From CAYLNL01 sp964385175 (GTDB taxonomy: Bacteria; Bacteroidota; Bacteroidia; Flavobacteriales; Flavobacteriaceae), in assembly GCA_964385175.1 (NCBI GenBank), contig CAYLNL010000008.1, positions 82,725 through 146,724 of the forward strand: a stretch of DNA of 64,000 nt, written 5' to 3'. The notes under the pieces are model-generated. The model ran no database searches. It was given only the letters and a program-made list of their open reading frames with translations, and had not been told where the DNA came from. The translations under genes and the position numbers were made by a program. Below are positions 35,844 through 43,576 of the stretch, in pieces (positions within the stretch are counted from its first letter, which is position 1; each line of letters opens with the position of its first letter).

Positions 35844-36257
35844 ATGAATATCCCGGAAAATAAGAAGCTAATACTATTCGATGGCGTTTGCAATCTCTGT
35901 AACCGCGCTGTACAGTTTATCATAAAACACGATAAAAAAGACGTATTCCGCTTCGCCTCTCTGCAAAGCAGTGCTGGTGCCCAGTTTGTAAAAGACCGTG
36001 GAATTGACAGCCAGCTCGTGGATTCTATTATTCTCATTGTGCCCGGGGTGGCATATTATATAAAATCTGCTGCAGCGCTTCGCATCGCCTATCAATTCGG
36101 GGGATTGTGGAAAGCGCTTAAAATATTCGAGTGGCTTCCTGCCCGGCTGCGAGATGCTTTATATGATATGATTGCTAAAAACCGCTACAAATGGTTTGGT
36201 AAAAAAGAAAGCTGTATGCTCTCTACTCCTGAGTTACAGGCTAAGTTTTTAGATTAA
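35844..36257 (+). CDS. DCC family thiol-disulfide oxidoreductase-like protein
   Basis: 137 residues from MNIPENKKLILFDGVCNLCN. The DxxCxxC signature (DGVCNLC) and the later FRFASLQSSAGAQF place it in the DCC (YuxK-like) family, a thioredoxin-like fold. The redox role is predicted only. The ATG at 35844 is preferred since the longer frame overlaps the NlpC gene and lacks family residues. It lies 25 nt after the NlpC stop and may be in the same transcript. Confidence 0.9.
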   Translation: MNIPENKKLILFDGVCNLCNRAVQFIIKHDKKDVFRFASLQSSAGAQFVKDRGIDSQLVDSIILIVPGVAYYIKSAAALRIAYQFGGLWKALKIFEWLPARLRDALYDMIAKNRYKWFGKKESCMLSTPELQAKFLD

Positions 36258-36407
36258 CGGGTTTTTTTTAAGAACTAAAAACAAACAATCCATTTGTTGA
36301 CTTTTTTCCACCTCACATTCGCTAGCCATTCTATTATATACTATATTATCTGCCATTCTTTATCTAAAATTAGGAGTAGTTCTTTATAGGTAACTATTAT
36401 TTTTTTA

Positions 36408-36415
36408 TACCTTTG
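36408..36415 (+). promoter_or_regulatory. -7 promoter element for the Panacea gene pair
   Basis: TACCTTTG matches TAnnTTTG, 20 nt before the ATG at 36436. Confidence 0.6.
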
Positions 36416-36435
36416 TGCTTTAAAAAAAGCGAATT

Positions 36436-36897
36436 ATGGCAGCGTCTCACCAATATGACAGTGTAACCGGCGCTAAACTACTTTTAGCATTGGCATACGA
36501 AAAAGATATTATTCTCAATACAACAAAAGTTCAGAAAATGTTGTACATCATTTACTCCTATTTTCTTGCCAAACACAACCGGCAAATTTTTTCAGAAGGC
36601 CCCAGAGCGTGGCCGTATGGCCCTGTTTTTCCGAGAACCCGAAATAATGTTGATTATGGTAAGGTGTATAGAAGAGACAATGAAGAGTTAGCTGAAATCC
36701 TCAAAGAAGAAATTTTAGTTGAAAAATTTCAATCGGTTATTGACAACTACTCTAAATATACCGCCACTGCCCTTTCTGAATGGTCGCACATGCCCGGCAG
36801 CCCCTGGGAACGAACTACCAAACTCCCCGGTTTTTCCTGGAACACCAGTATTCCTAATGAATTTATTGTTGACTATTTCTCAAATCTAGAGATTTAA
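36436..36897 (+). CDS. Panacea (SocA-like, DUF4065) domain protein, probable antitoxin
   Basis: 153 residues. The domain signature is TTKVQKMLYIIYSYFL, then EGPRAWPYGPVFP, as in SocA/GepA-type proteins. Panacea domains neutralise many unrelated toxins encoded beside them. The stop overlaps the start of the next gene by one base (TAATG), so the two are translationally coupled, antitoxin first. The partner is a small two-helix membrane protein, a known toxin class for this domain. It carries its own promoter element. Function as an antitoxin is inferred from family and pairing. Confidence 0.8.
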   Translation: MAASHQYDSVTGAKLLLALAYEKDIILNTTKVQKMLYIIYSYFLAKHNRQIFSEGPRAWPYGPVFPRTRNNVDYGKVYRRDNEELAEILKEEILVEKFQSVIDNYSKYTATALSEWSHMPGSPWERTTKLPGFSWNTSIPNEFIVDYFSNLEI

Positions 36898-37250
36898 TGA
36901 AGTTAAAAAATATCATTGATAATCTCAACGAGAAAAAGGAAAAATTATCTAAAAATGACTTGGATATTGACTCCGATGATTTGAAAGCCCAGGTAGAAAT
37001 GAAGCGTTTGGAATCGTACCGGTATAAATCGGATACGGTGGATAGAAAATGGCTTGCGATATGGACTGCGGGTGTGGTTACCTTATGGCTAATAGCAGTT
37101 ATAGGTATTTTACTTTATAATAAGAGCCAATCAATAGGTTTATCAGACACGGTTTTGGTTACTTTATTAGGCACTACCACCCTCAATGTTCTTGGTTTGT
37201 CTTTTATTGTTCTTAGGGGGCATTTTACTTCTTCGCAAAAAACAGGTTAA
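36897..37250 (+). CDS. small membrane protein, probable toxin partner of the Panacea protein
   Basis: 117 residues. The first ~50 are charged and helical (NLNEKKEKLSKNDLDIDSDD). Two membrane helices follow (WLAIWTAGVVTLWLIAVIGIL and SDTVLVTLLGTTTLNVLGLS), ending in a short basic tail. No named family. Coupling to a Panacea gene suggests a membrane-acting toxin, but a harmless membrane partner in a defence module is also possible. AT-rich like its neighbours. Confidence 0.6.
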   Translation: MKLKNIIDNLNEKKEKLSKNDLDIDSDDLKAQVEMKRLESYRYKSDTVDRKWLAIWTAGVVTLWLIAVIGILLYNKSQSIGLSDTVLVTLLGTTTLNVLGLSFIVLRGHFTSSQKTG

Positions 37251-37296
37251 AATTCGGTGAAGGGAAGGGAGTGCGTATGTTGCTTTCGTCTGGTTT

Positions 37297-37896
37297 ATGT
37301 TAACTATCCAACTTGAGAACTTGAGAAAACTATATATAATAGCAGGTTGCAATGGTGCCGGAAAAACCACCGCTTCATATACTATTTTACCAAAAATCTT
37401 AACCTGTAAAGAGTTTGTAAATGCCGATGAAATTGCAAAAGGGCTGTCTCCTTTCCAACCGGAAAAAGCAAGTATCCAGGCCGGCAAACTCATGTTGAAT
37501 CGAATAAAATACCTGCTTTCAAAAGGTGAAAACTTTGCTTTTGAAACAACCCTTGCCTCTAAGAGCTACCTGAGCTTATTAAAAGAAGCGAGAAAAAAGG
37601 AATACACCATCACCTTGTTATTTTTATGGTTAAGTTCGCCAGAGTTGGCAATAAAACGAGTAAAAATAAGAGTAAAAGAAGGGGGACATGATATTCCGGA
37701 GGAGATCATACGAAGGCGATACGAAAGCGGGCTAAAAAATTTCTTCAGAGTGTTCAAATTTTCGGTTGACCATTGGATGCTGGTGGATAACTCTGGTGAA
37801 CCTTACAGATTAATTGCAGAAGGCATAGTGAATAAAGATCATATCATCAATCAAGATATTTGGAACTATTTAGAAACAACATATTATGGAAAATAA
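37297..37896 (+). CDS. zeta toxin family kinase
   Basis: 199 residues. Walker A is IIAGCNGAGKTTAS (residues ~14-27), and the later FAFETTLASKSYL matches the zeta-toxin substrate loop. ELAIKRVKIRVKEGGHDIP, with its run of basic residues before GGH, is also typical. Zeta toxins phosphorylate UDP-N-acetylglucosamine or related sugars and block cell-wall synthesis; the substrate here is unknown. A 62-residue gene overlaps its end by 11 nt, in the order toxin then partner. Many relatives are annotated as plain AAA-type ATPases. Confidence 0.82.
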   Translation: MLTIQLENLRKLYIIAGCNGAGKTTASYTILPKILTCKEFVNADEIAKGLSPFQPEKASIQAGKLMLNRIKYLLSKGENFAFETTLASKSYLSLLKEARKKEYTITLLFLWLSSPELAIKRVKIRVKEGGHDIPEEIIRRRYESGLKNFFRVFKFSVDHWMLVDNSGEPYRLIAEGIVNKDHIINQDIWNYLETTYYGK

Positions 37897-38074
37897 CGAA
37901 ATTTTAATAGAAAAAAGAAATAAAATTCTTATAGGACTTGAAAAGGCGTATGAAAAACTTGTTGAATTTAAAAAGTCTAAAAATAGCCCCTTAGTTGTAT
38001 CGAGAAATGGAAAAATTCTGGAGTTGAATCCGGATGAAGTTCCGCCTGTAACAACCTACAAAAGTGATGCTTAG
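37886..38074 (+). CDS. small partner of the zeta toxin, probable antitoxin
   Basis: 62 residues: a charged N-terminal helix (MENNEILIEKRNKILIGLEKAY) and a short tail NGKILELNPDEVPP. It resembles short proteins encoded beside zeta-like kinases in other Bacteroidota, but I cannot name a family. It overlaps the kinase gene by 11 nt. Confidence 0.6.
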   Translation: MENNEILIEKRNKILIGLEKAYEKLVEFKKSKNSPLVVSRNGKILELNPDEVPPVTTYKSDA

Positions 38075-38186
38075 CCTTTCGGCGTTAACGGTTTTCACCG
38101 ACAAGCGATACATTTTATGTCGCAGCGATTTTACACTGATTTGGATCGGAAATTTGGGTTAACAGATATTTTTAATAGTACGTAAA

Positions 38187-38628
38187 ATGAAAGTTTATAA
38201 ATATTTGCCTGTAACCTCTCATACCATAGAGAATCTGAATAGGAATTACATGTTTCACTAACACAGATTCTAACTCATATATGTGGAGAAAATATGCTAA
38301 TAATGATAAAGGGTTTTGTTTGCATTTTGAAATGGATTATGATCCGGATTTCTTTAAAGATATAACCAGAGTTTCTTATGCCGATGAATTGCCGGCTATT
38401 AACCTGTTAAGTATTGATTTGCCAGAACAAATGAAAATCTTATCCACTACCAAACGAAAAAAATTCCGAATTGAAAATGAATATAGATTATTAAAACATA
38501 GTTCAGGTTTACACCAATATAAAAGAGGGTGTCTGACAGGACTAACTTTTGGGGCATTCAATAAAAATCCACAAGAATTGATAAACGTCTTAAGAGATTA
38601 CTATAATGCTAAAATAGAAATAGTATAA
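38187..38628 (+). pseudogene. DUF2971 gene with an internal deletion and frame change
   Basis: The start MKVYKYLPVTSHTIENLN matches the N-terminus of DUF2971 proteins, but this frame stops at 38259-38261. The C-terminal half continues in another frame, readable from about 38251 (CFTNTDSNSYMWRKYANNDK, then KKFRIENEYRLLKHS) to 38628. An intact member is ~230-300 residues; some 60-70 codons between the two parts are missing, with the junction near 38235-38250. An ATG at 38281 could still give a 115-residue fragment. DUF2971 genes are often in defence or mobile regions. Likely dead. Confidence 0.75.
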
Positions 38629-38657
38629 CGCAGGCTTACCATTGCCAGCCAGTTTCA

Positions 38658-38665
38658 TACCTTTG
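38658..38665 (+). promoter_or_regulatory. -7 promoter element for the cysteine synthase gene
   Basis: TACCTTTG matches TAnnTTTG, 13 nt before the ATG at 38679. Confidence 0.65.
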
Positions 38666-38678
38666 CACTCAAATTAAA

Positions 38679-39659
38679 ATGATGGAATACGCAAAAAATA
38701 TATTAGAAACCATCGGCAATACACCCCTGGTAAAGCTGAATAAAATTACAGACGAAATAGACGCCCTGGTGCTGGCTAAGGTGGAAACCTTTAACCCCGG
38801 CAACTCCGTGAAAGACCGCATGGCGCTGAAAATGATAGAAGATGCAGAAGCGGATGGTCGCCTGAAACCCGGCGGCACTGTCATTGAAGGCACGTCGGGA
38901 AACACGGGGATGGGATTGGCCATCGCCGCCATTGTGAAAGGCTACAAGCTCATCTGCGTTATCAGCGACAAACAATCCAAAGAAAAAATGGATATTCTCC
39001 GCGCTGTGGGAGCGGAAGTAGTGGTATGCCCCACCAACGTAGCGCCGGAAGACCCACAATCCTATTACTCCGTTTCCCGGCGGCTGGCTACCGAGATTCC
39101 CAATTCCTGGTATGTAAATCAATACGACAATCCTTCCAATACAAAAGCACATTATGAAACTACCGGGCCCGAAATATGGCGGCAAACCGATGGGAAGGTA
39201 ACCCATTTTGTGGTGGGTGTGGGTACCGGTGGCACCATTTCCGGCGTGGGGCGCTACCTGAAAGAACAAAATCCCGGCATCAAAGTATGGGGAGTGGACA
39301 CGTATGGCTCCGTATTCAAAAAATATCATGAAACCGGGATATTTGACGAAGCCGAAATTTATCCTTACGTAACCGAGGGTATTGGAGAAGACATTCTCCC
39401 CAAAAATGTGGACTTCAGTATTATAAATGGTTTCACAAAGGTAACCGACAAAGATGCTGCCATCTATACCCGCAAATTAGCGCGGGAAGAAGGTATTTTT
39501 GTGGGGAATTCGGCGGGCGCTGCCATAAAAGGCTTGTTACAGTTGAAAGAACATTTCACAAAAGACGATGTGGTAGTGATATTGTTTCATGACCACGGCA
39601 GCCGTTATGTGGGCAAAATGTTCAACGATGAGTGGATGCAGAAAATGGGGTATCTCTAA
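38679..39659 (+). CDS. PLP-dependent cysteine synthase / cystathionine beta-synthase family enzyme
   Basis: 326 residues. The PLP lysine is in PGNSVKDRMALKM, the phosphate loop is GTSGNTGMGLA, and VGTGGTISGVGRYLKE binds the cofactor. TYGSVFKKYHETG is closer to cystathionine beta-synthase-like members than to CysK. It has no heme or CBS regulatory domains. It makes cysteine from O-acetylserine and sulfide, or cystathionine from serine and homocysteine; sequence does not decide. A single gene with its own promoter. Confidence 0.9.
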   Translation: MMEYAKNILETIGNTPLVKLNKITDEIDALVLAKVETFNPGNSVKDRMALKMIEDAEADGRLKPGGTVIEGTSGNTGMGLAIAAIVKGYKLICVISDKQSKEKMDILRAVGAEVVVCPTNVAPEDPQSYYSVSRRLATEIPNSWYVNQYDNPSNTKAHYETTGPEIWRQTDGKVTHFVVGVGTGGTISGVGRYLKEQNPGIKVWGVDTYGSVFKKYHETGIFDEAEIYPYVTEGIGEDILPKNVDFSIINGFTKVTDKDAAIYTRKLAREEGIFVGNSAGAAIKGLLQLKEHFTKDDVVVILFHDHGSRYVGKMFNDEWMQKMGYL

Positions 39660-39775
39660 TGGATTGAACTTATTAACTGAAGAGTTTGCAAAGGAAACTC
39701 AAAACACCCGGAGTGTAATATCATTTTATAAAAATGAAGTCGTATAATTTCATAACTATCTGTTTATATTAGCGT

Positions 39776-39783
39776 TATCTTTG
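39776..39783 (+). promoter_or_regulatory. possible -7 promoter element
   Basis: TATCTTTG matches TAnnTTTG, 42 nt upstream of a 24-codon frame and not attached to any longer gene on this strand. May be chance. Confidence 0.35.
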
Positions 39784-39825
39784 AGTCATTCCTATAGAAC
39801 ATATATACGACACTATAAAGTAAAA

Positions 39826-39900
39826 ATGGTATCAAATAGAATGACATTCTTTGCCCGAAATTCCGGCATTTCCGGCAGTTTCTTTATGTATTTAATCTGA
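39826..39900 (+). CDS. possible 24-residue peptide
   Basis: ATG to TGA encodes MVSNRMTFFARNSGISGSFF plus MYLI. A promoter-like element lies upstream. It is the only short frame I noticed near the radical SAM/HExxH operon (181 bp from its 3' end, opposite strand), so it is a weak candidate precursor peptide. Equally it may be chance. Confidence 0.2.
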   Translation: MVSNRMTFFARNSGISGSFFMYLI

Positions 39901-39981
39901 GGAGCTTATATACTATATTGACTATCACCGCTTTGATTTGAAGATGTAGCTATAGGAAATACCGTTTAGTGAGATGTATGC

Positions 39982-40060
39982 CTCCTTTGCGTCTCCTTAG
40001 CGTTCTTAGCGGTTAAAATGGTATCGCAAGGTTCGCAACGATCTGCGCAAAGGTGCAAGG
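39982..40060. repeat. imperfect palindromic intergenic repeat
   Basis: Arms CCTTTGCG near 39984 and CGCAAAGG near 40046 flank a ~55-bp middle with smaller inverted pieces (TTAGCG, ATCGCAAGG). A related element with similar GCGTCT and CGCAAAGGCGC pieces lies at 63651-63702. No coding sense. Confidence 0.6.
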
Positions 40061-40080
40061 TTTTCCCGAGCTCAGGTTAT

Positions 40081-41526
40081 TTACCCTAATATCCGGAGCG
40101 CTTCCTGCAGGCATGCTCCCTCGGTATTTCGGTAGGAATCTATCACATAATCCGGTAAAACCCGGAACGAAGAATGCTCCAGGCTGTGCCGGATGGTATT
40201 TTCTGCATCACGGCTGGTTCGGCTACGGATACGGTCTTTTAGAATCGTCAGCGTTTTTTCCAGGTCCAATACCGGTCTTACCAAAATAACGGTTGCCCCG
40301 TGTTTTTTAAAGAGCTGCCGCAGGCGTTCCAGGTTTTGGGGAAACCGCATCACGGCATGTCCCGCCCCGGAATCAATGAGCGCACCGGGAAACTGTTTCA
40401 ACACATAGTCAAATAACTGGAATTGCAGGGCATCGCGCAGTTGAGGCGTGATGATGCCTTTCCTAAAAAATTCTATCAGGACTTTTCTTTTCAGCTGCGG
40501 GTTATTCGCTTTTATAAATAAAAAAGCCCTCGATTCCCCCAAGATCGTATGCAATAGTTGCCGCACCACGGGGCTGTTCCACCATATCTCCCAGCAAGCG
40601 GCATCCAGGTGCAGGCGGGGCGCTTTTGTGTGTTCCGACAGATTTTTTACCAGGGTTGTTTTTCCCGCTCCCGTCGGGCCGATGATAACAATAGCCCGTC
40701 CTGCGAGATTTTCGGCAGGGATTTGGTTTTGAGCCGCTTCCGTCTCGGCCTTTGCCCAGCTAAAAAAAGTATCCAGGAACGGTTTTCCCACTGCCGAAGC
40801 AATGGCGCAGGCTTCTATGAGCTGCAAGCCTCTCTTCACGCGTAGCACATTGCACTGTATAAACCGGGCTATCTGCTGCCGCTCTGCCCCGGCTAACAGA
40901 TTACTTTCCAGTATTCTCCTGTCCAAGGCAATGACATGCATAAAAGCATACATCCCGTGAAAAACGGCAGATATGGGGCGAAGAATATCCGTCCGTATGG
41001 GGCTGTCGTACAGCTCGCTGCCGGGATTTTCAAAGAGCGGCTGGGAAGCTTCAAATAGCTGCCCCAGGGCTAAGAGCTTGTGGTGTGCCATTTCGTGAAC
41101 AAAAGCTTCAGCAAGGGCTAAGGGGTCGTTTACCGTAGCCCATATAGCGCCATAAGTCCCGGGAGGCTGGTGGCTCATGGAACCGGTAATTTCATGCCCC
41201 TCGGTTTCCGGTAGCAGAAGCGGCTCAAATTCGCTCACGATGTCGCCGAACTGCGTATAGATGGCCGGCCAGGCTTTGAGCAGCTGAACGGCTCTGCCGA
41301 TGTGCGGATGATCGGGAGGCGCTTTTTGGAATTGTTTGTCAAAGCTTTCAGGCCAGTAGTCGTAGCGGATAGCTACCTTTCCATCGCAGATAGTGGGCTC
41401 TCCATTTTGGGGCGGGGCAACTTTCCGCAACGGGCTCATTTCGGCATATTTTCGTATCCATTCCGTATCGCGCCCGTCTTCGCGGGGCGCTGCCATGATG
41501 CTCCATATTTCCAGGTCAGTCATCAT
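40081..41526 (-). CDS. HExxH peptide beta-hydroxylase-like domain fused to a shikimate-kinase-like P-loop domain
   Basis: 481 residues in two parts. Residues ~1-270: EAFVHEMAHHKL (His144, Glu145, His148), then SELYDSPIRTDILRPISAVF and HGMYAFMHVIAL. This matches, from memory, the HExxH peptide-modification domain (TIGR04267; alpha-ketoglutarate-dependent HExxH peptide beta-hydroxylase type), which is encoded with radical SAM/SPASM enzymes. Residues ~275-481: GPTGAGKTTLVKNL (283 on), LHLDAACW, DSGAGHAVMRF and LVRPVLDLEKTL, like a shikimate or adenylate-type kinase. I know no characterised fusion of these two. It is the last gene of the five-gene operon and overlaps the upstream gene by 11 nt. 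Start is ATG 41526 or 41523. Confidence 0.8.
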   Translation of the reverse strand: MMTDLEIWSIMAAPREDGRDTEWIRKYAEMSPLRKVAPPQNGEPTICDGKVAIRYDYWPESFDKQFQKAPPDHPHIGRAVQLLKAWPAIYTQFGDIVSEFEPLLLPETEGHEITGSMSHQPPGTYGAIWATVNDPLALAEAFVHEMAHHKLLALGQLFEASQPLFENPGSELYDSPIRTDILRPISAVFHGMYAFMHVIALDRRILESNLLAGAERQQIARFIQCNVLRVKRGLQLIEACAIASAVGKPFLDTFFSWAKAETEAAQNQIPAENLAGRAIVIIGPTGAGKTTLVKNLSEHTKAPRLHLDAACWEIWWNSPVVRQLLHTILGESRAFLFIKANNPQLKRKVLIEFFRKGIITPQLRDALQFQLFDYVLKQFPGALIDSGAGHAVMRFPQNLERLRQLFKKHGATVILVRPVLDLEKTLTILKDRIRSRTSRDAENTIRHSLEHSSFRVLPDYVIDSYRNTEGACLQEALRILG

Positions 41527-42391
41527 TATCTTTTTGGTTTATGTTTTCCAACCCGCGCCGGAAGGATTTGGAATCGGAAATTTTGAGAAACGACCGCTTC
41601 CGGAACGGGAATTTCTGCCCGTAGGCTCCTTCTTCGGGATAGGTGCTTCCCTGTAGCTGCACCACTCGTTTATTGTGTGATACCGGGGCGTTGCAGGCGA
41701 GTTTCACGATGGGAGTGCTCAACTCGCATATCCCGTGCAGGGAAGACCATTCCACCGGCCACGAAAGAATGTCCTCCAGGAAATGTGCTTCCGCATCATA
41801 TCCTTCCACAGCCATGAACTGGATATGGTCAGCTACCAGCGACCGGGTGGAGGCGCAGTGAAAACTGCACAGGCGGTGGGCGAAAAGGCTTATTCCCATG
41901 TTGTGCCATAAAGGAGCAGACAGGTTTTCCCCGGGAATTTCGAGAACTGAACCGTCCAGGGTATTTCCGGGAGTGCGAAAGGCGGTATCCCACGTAGAAT
42001 CGTCATAGTTTTCTATGTCTATATCTTTATTATAAGGCTGGCAGCAGGGGGGTATTCCGGGAGTAGGTAGGTCGGTATTTTTTTCTTTTGATAGAACGAG
42101 TTTGTAAAAAGAAGGTCCTTTCAGCGTTTTGTTTCCCAGAAAATGAGCAGTGCAACAAATGCCGTACTCCGGCGCCCGGGATATCGCCTTGAGGTACAGC
42201 CAGCCGGGAACCACCAGGGTTCGGCAATCCCACCTGCCTTGCCGGATGCCTTCCATGGTGGTTTCGAGAATAGCGAGGCTCAGGGGTTTAAACCGGGGGC
42301 TCCATATCTCGTAGGCGCGGTCGGATACCCATACGCGGGTGAGGAACGGCTGGAGTGCAAAATCGGGTGACGTGGGAGTATTATTTTTCAT
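41516..42391 (-). CDS. unknown protein in the radical SAM/HExxH operon
   Basis: 291 residues, no signal peptide and no membrane segment. I do not recognise a family. Features: ICCTAHFLGN (residue ~78), GIPPCCQPYN (~113), and SLFAHRLCSFHCASTRSLVADH (His, two Cys and Ser close together, ~170-190), then LSTPIVKLACNAPVS. The clustered Cys/His residues could bind a metal or an iron-sulfur cluster. It overlaps both neighbours by 11 nt (radical SAM upstream, HExxH downstream), so it is made in step with them and probably works on the same substrate. Confidence 0.65.
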   Translation of the reverse strand: MKNNTPTSPDFALQPFLTRVWVSDRAYEIWSPRFKPLSLAILETTMEGIRQGRWDCRTLVVPGWLYLKAISRAPEYGICCTAHFLGNKTLKGPSFYKLVLSKEKNTDLPTPGIPPCCQPYNKDIDIENYDDSTWDTAFRTPGNTLDGSVLEIPGENLSAPLWHNMGISLFAHRLCSFHCASTRSLVADHIQFMAVEGYDAEAHFLEDILSWPVEWSSLHGICELSTPIVKLACNAPVSHNKRVVQLQGSTYPEEGAYGQKFPFRKRSFLKISDSKSFRRGLENINQKDNDD

Positions 42392-43574
42392 GAGCGGTTT
42401 CCACAGCAGCAGATTGTAGTTTTTTTACGGATTGTAAGATATTTTGCAGAGATGTGTTCTGTCCTCGGCTCCAAGAGCGGATAAACTCTTGTTCTACCAA
42501 CGGGAGTATAGGGTGCCTGGACAGGGGTATTTCGCCCTGGGCTATCATTTTTTCTTCCTGCATGGTAAAAAGCGTTTTCCATACCTCGCAGTGCTCGGTC
42601 TTGTTGCGCCAGTCGCCTTCCATGGCAGTTCCCGGGCATTGTCCTTTACACATCACGAAGAAGCGGCATCCTTTGCAGCCGCCGTGCTCTTCGGGCGTGT
42701 TGTAGAGCGCCACATAGCGCATATACGAAGGCATAGCTGCCTTTACAAAATCAATCCCTTCTTTGTTCGCTCTCCCGCAGTTGGTGCGCTGCCCGTTCCC
42801 GTCAACGCCCTGCACCGAAGCGGTGGTGTAGGGGTCGCAGGCGTTCCATACACAGGAAACCTTCTTGTCATCTGCCTTCATGAGCTCGCCGATCTCCTTA
42901 AAAACATCAAAGTACAAGTGCTTCAATCCCTTACCTAATTCATGAAAATACAGCAGCGCTTCAAGGTTCTGGCGGGGAGTGAGATGGTAAAATTGGCGTA
43001 TTTTCTCATTTTCTATTTCCATGAGGTGCAAGCGGGCGGAGCGGACGCCCACACCATCCATGTATTTGAGCCATTCACCCATGAGGGGGAGCTTTCCCGG
43101 GAGGGCATTTCCCCGGTGTAGCGTAATGATAAGCCCGGGAGCGATGCCTTCGGCGCAGAGTTTTTCGATGTTTTGCTGCGACTTTTCGGTGAGCTTCCGG
43201 GTTTTTTCAAGAGACCCGGCCCAGCGTATGTCGTTTAATTCGCCCGGCCCATCTATGGAAACGCCTACACTCACCTTGTATTTTTTAAACAGGGCGATAT
43301 GGGCATCGGTGATAAGGGTGGCATTGGTTTGTAAAGCGTTGGAGCCGAATTTTTCAAGCCCCCACGACCACAGTTCTTCCAGGTCTTCCGGCGGGATGAG
43401 CAACGCCTCGCCCCCGAACAGGACAAAGGGACCACCTTCTTTAAGGATGGCTTCCTTCATCCGTTGCATGTTATATGGCTTCTGTTTATCCTCCACATCG
43501 CGTTGCAGGTGCTGGTAGCAATACTGGCAGGCAATGTTGCATTGGACGCCTAAAGGCAGCAGTTCCACACTCAT
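42381..43574 (-). CDS. radical SAM/SPASM peptide- or protein-modifying enzyme
   Basis: 397 residues from MSVELLPLGVQCNIACQYCY; the longer upstream frame runs through the previous gene and is rejected. The radical SAM cluster motif CxxxCxxC is Cys12, Cys16, Cys19. GGPFVLFGGEALLIP and GVSIDGPGELND follow. The C-terminal SPASM region has CVWNACDPYTTASVQGVDG, NGQRTNCGRA, GGCKGCRFFVMCKGQCPG and HCEVW, enough cysteines for auxiliary iron-sulfur clusters. It resembles the FxsB/cyclophane-type maturases that accompany HExxH domains. It starts 2 nt after the stop of the giant protein, so translation is tightly coupled to it. Confidence 0.9.
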   Translation of the reverse strand: MSVELLPLGVQCNIACQYCYQHLQRDVEDKQKPYNMQRMKEAILKEGGPFVLFGGEALLIPPEDLEELWSWGLEKFGSNALQTNATLITDAHIALFKKYKVSVGVSIDGPGELNDIRWAGSLEKTRKLTEKSQQNIEKLCAEGIAPGLIITLHRGNALPGKLPLMGEWLKYMDGVGVRSARLHLMEIENEKIRQFYHLTPRQNLEALLYFHELGKGLKHLYFDVFKEIGELMKADDKKVSCVWNACDPYTTASVQGVDGNGQRTNCGRANKEGIDFVKAAMPSYMRYVALYNTPEEHGGCKGCRFFVMCKGQCPGTAMEGDWRNKTEHCEVWKTLFTMQEEKMIAQGEIPLSRHPILPLVEQEFIRSWSRGQNTSLQNILQSVKKLQSAAVETAHEK

Positions 43575-43576
43575 GG

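Larger units (their letters stand above)
39660..40080. other. intergenic region with a promoter-like element, a short frame and a palindromic repeat
   Basis: About 420 bases between the convergent cysteine synthase and HExxH genes. It contains a TATCTTTG element (39776), a 24-codon frame (39826) and a dispersed palindromic repeat (39982-40060), each listed separately. No other gene is seen. Confidence 0.6.

Noticed and set aside
38075..38186. Integron-type attC site (GCGTTAAC-like sequence)
   Set aside because: The core does not fit GTTRRRY/RYYYAAC well and no integrase is seen.
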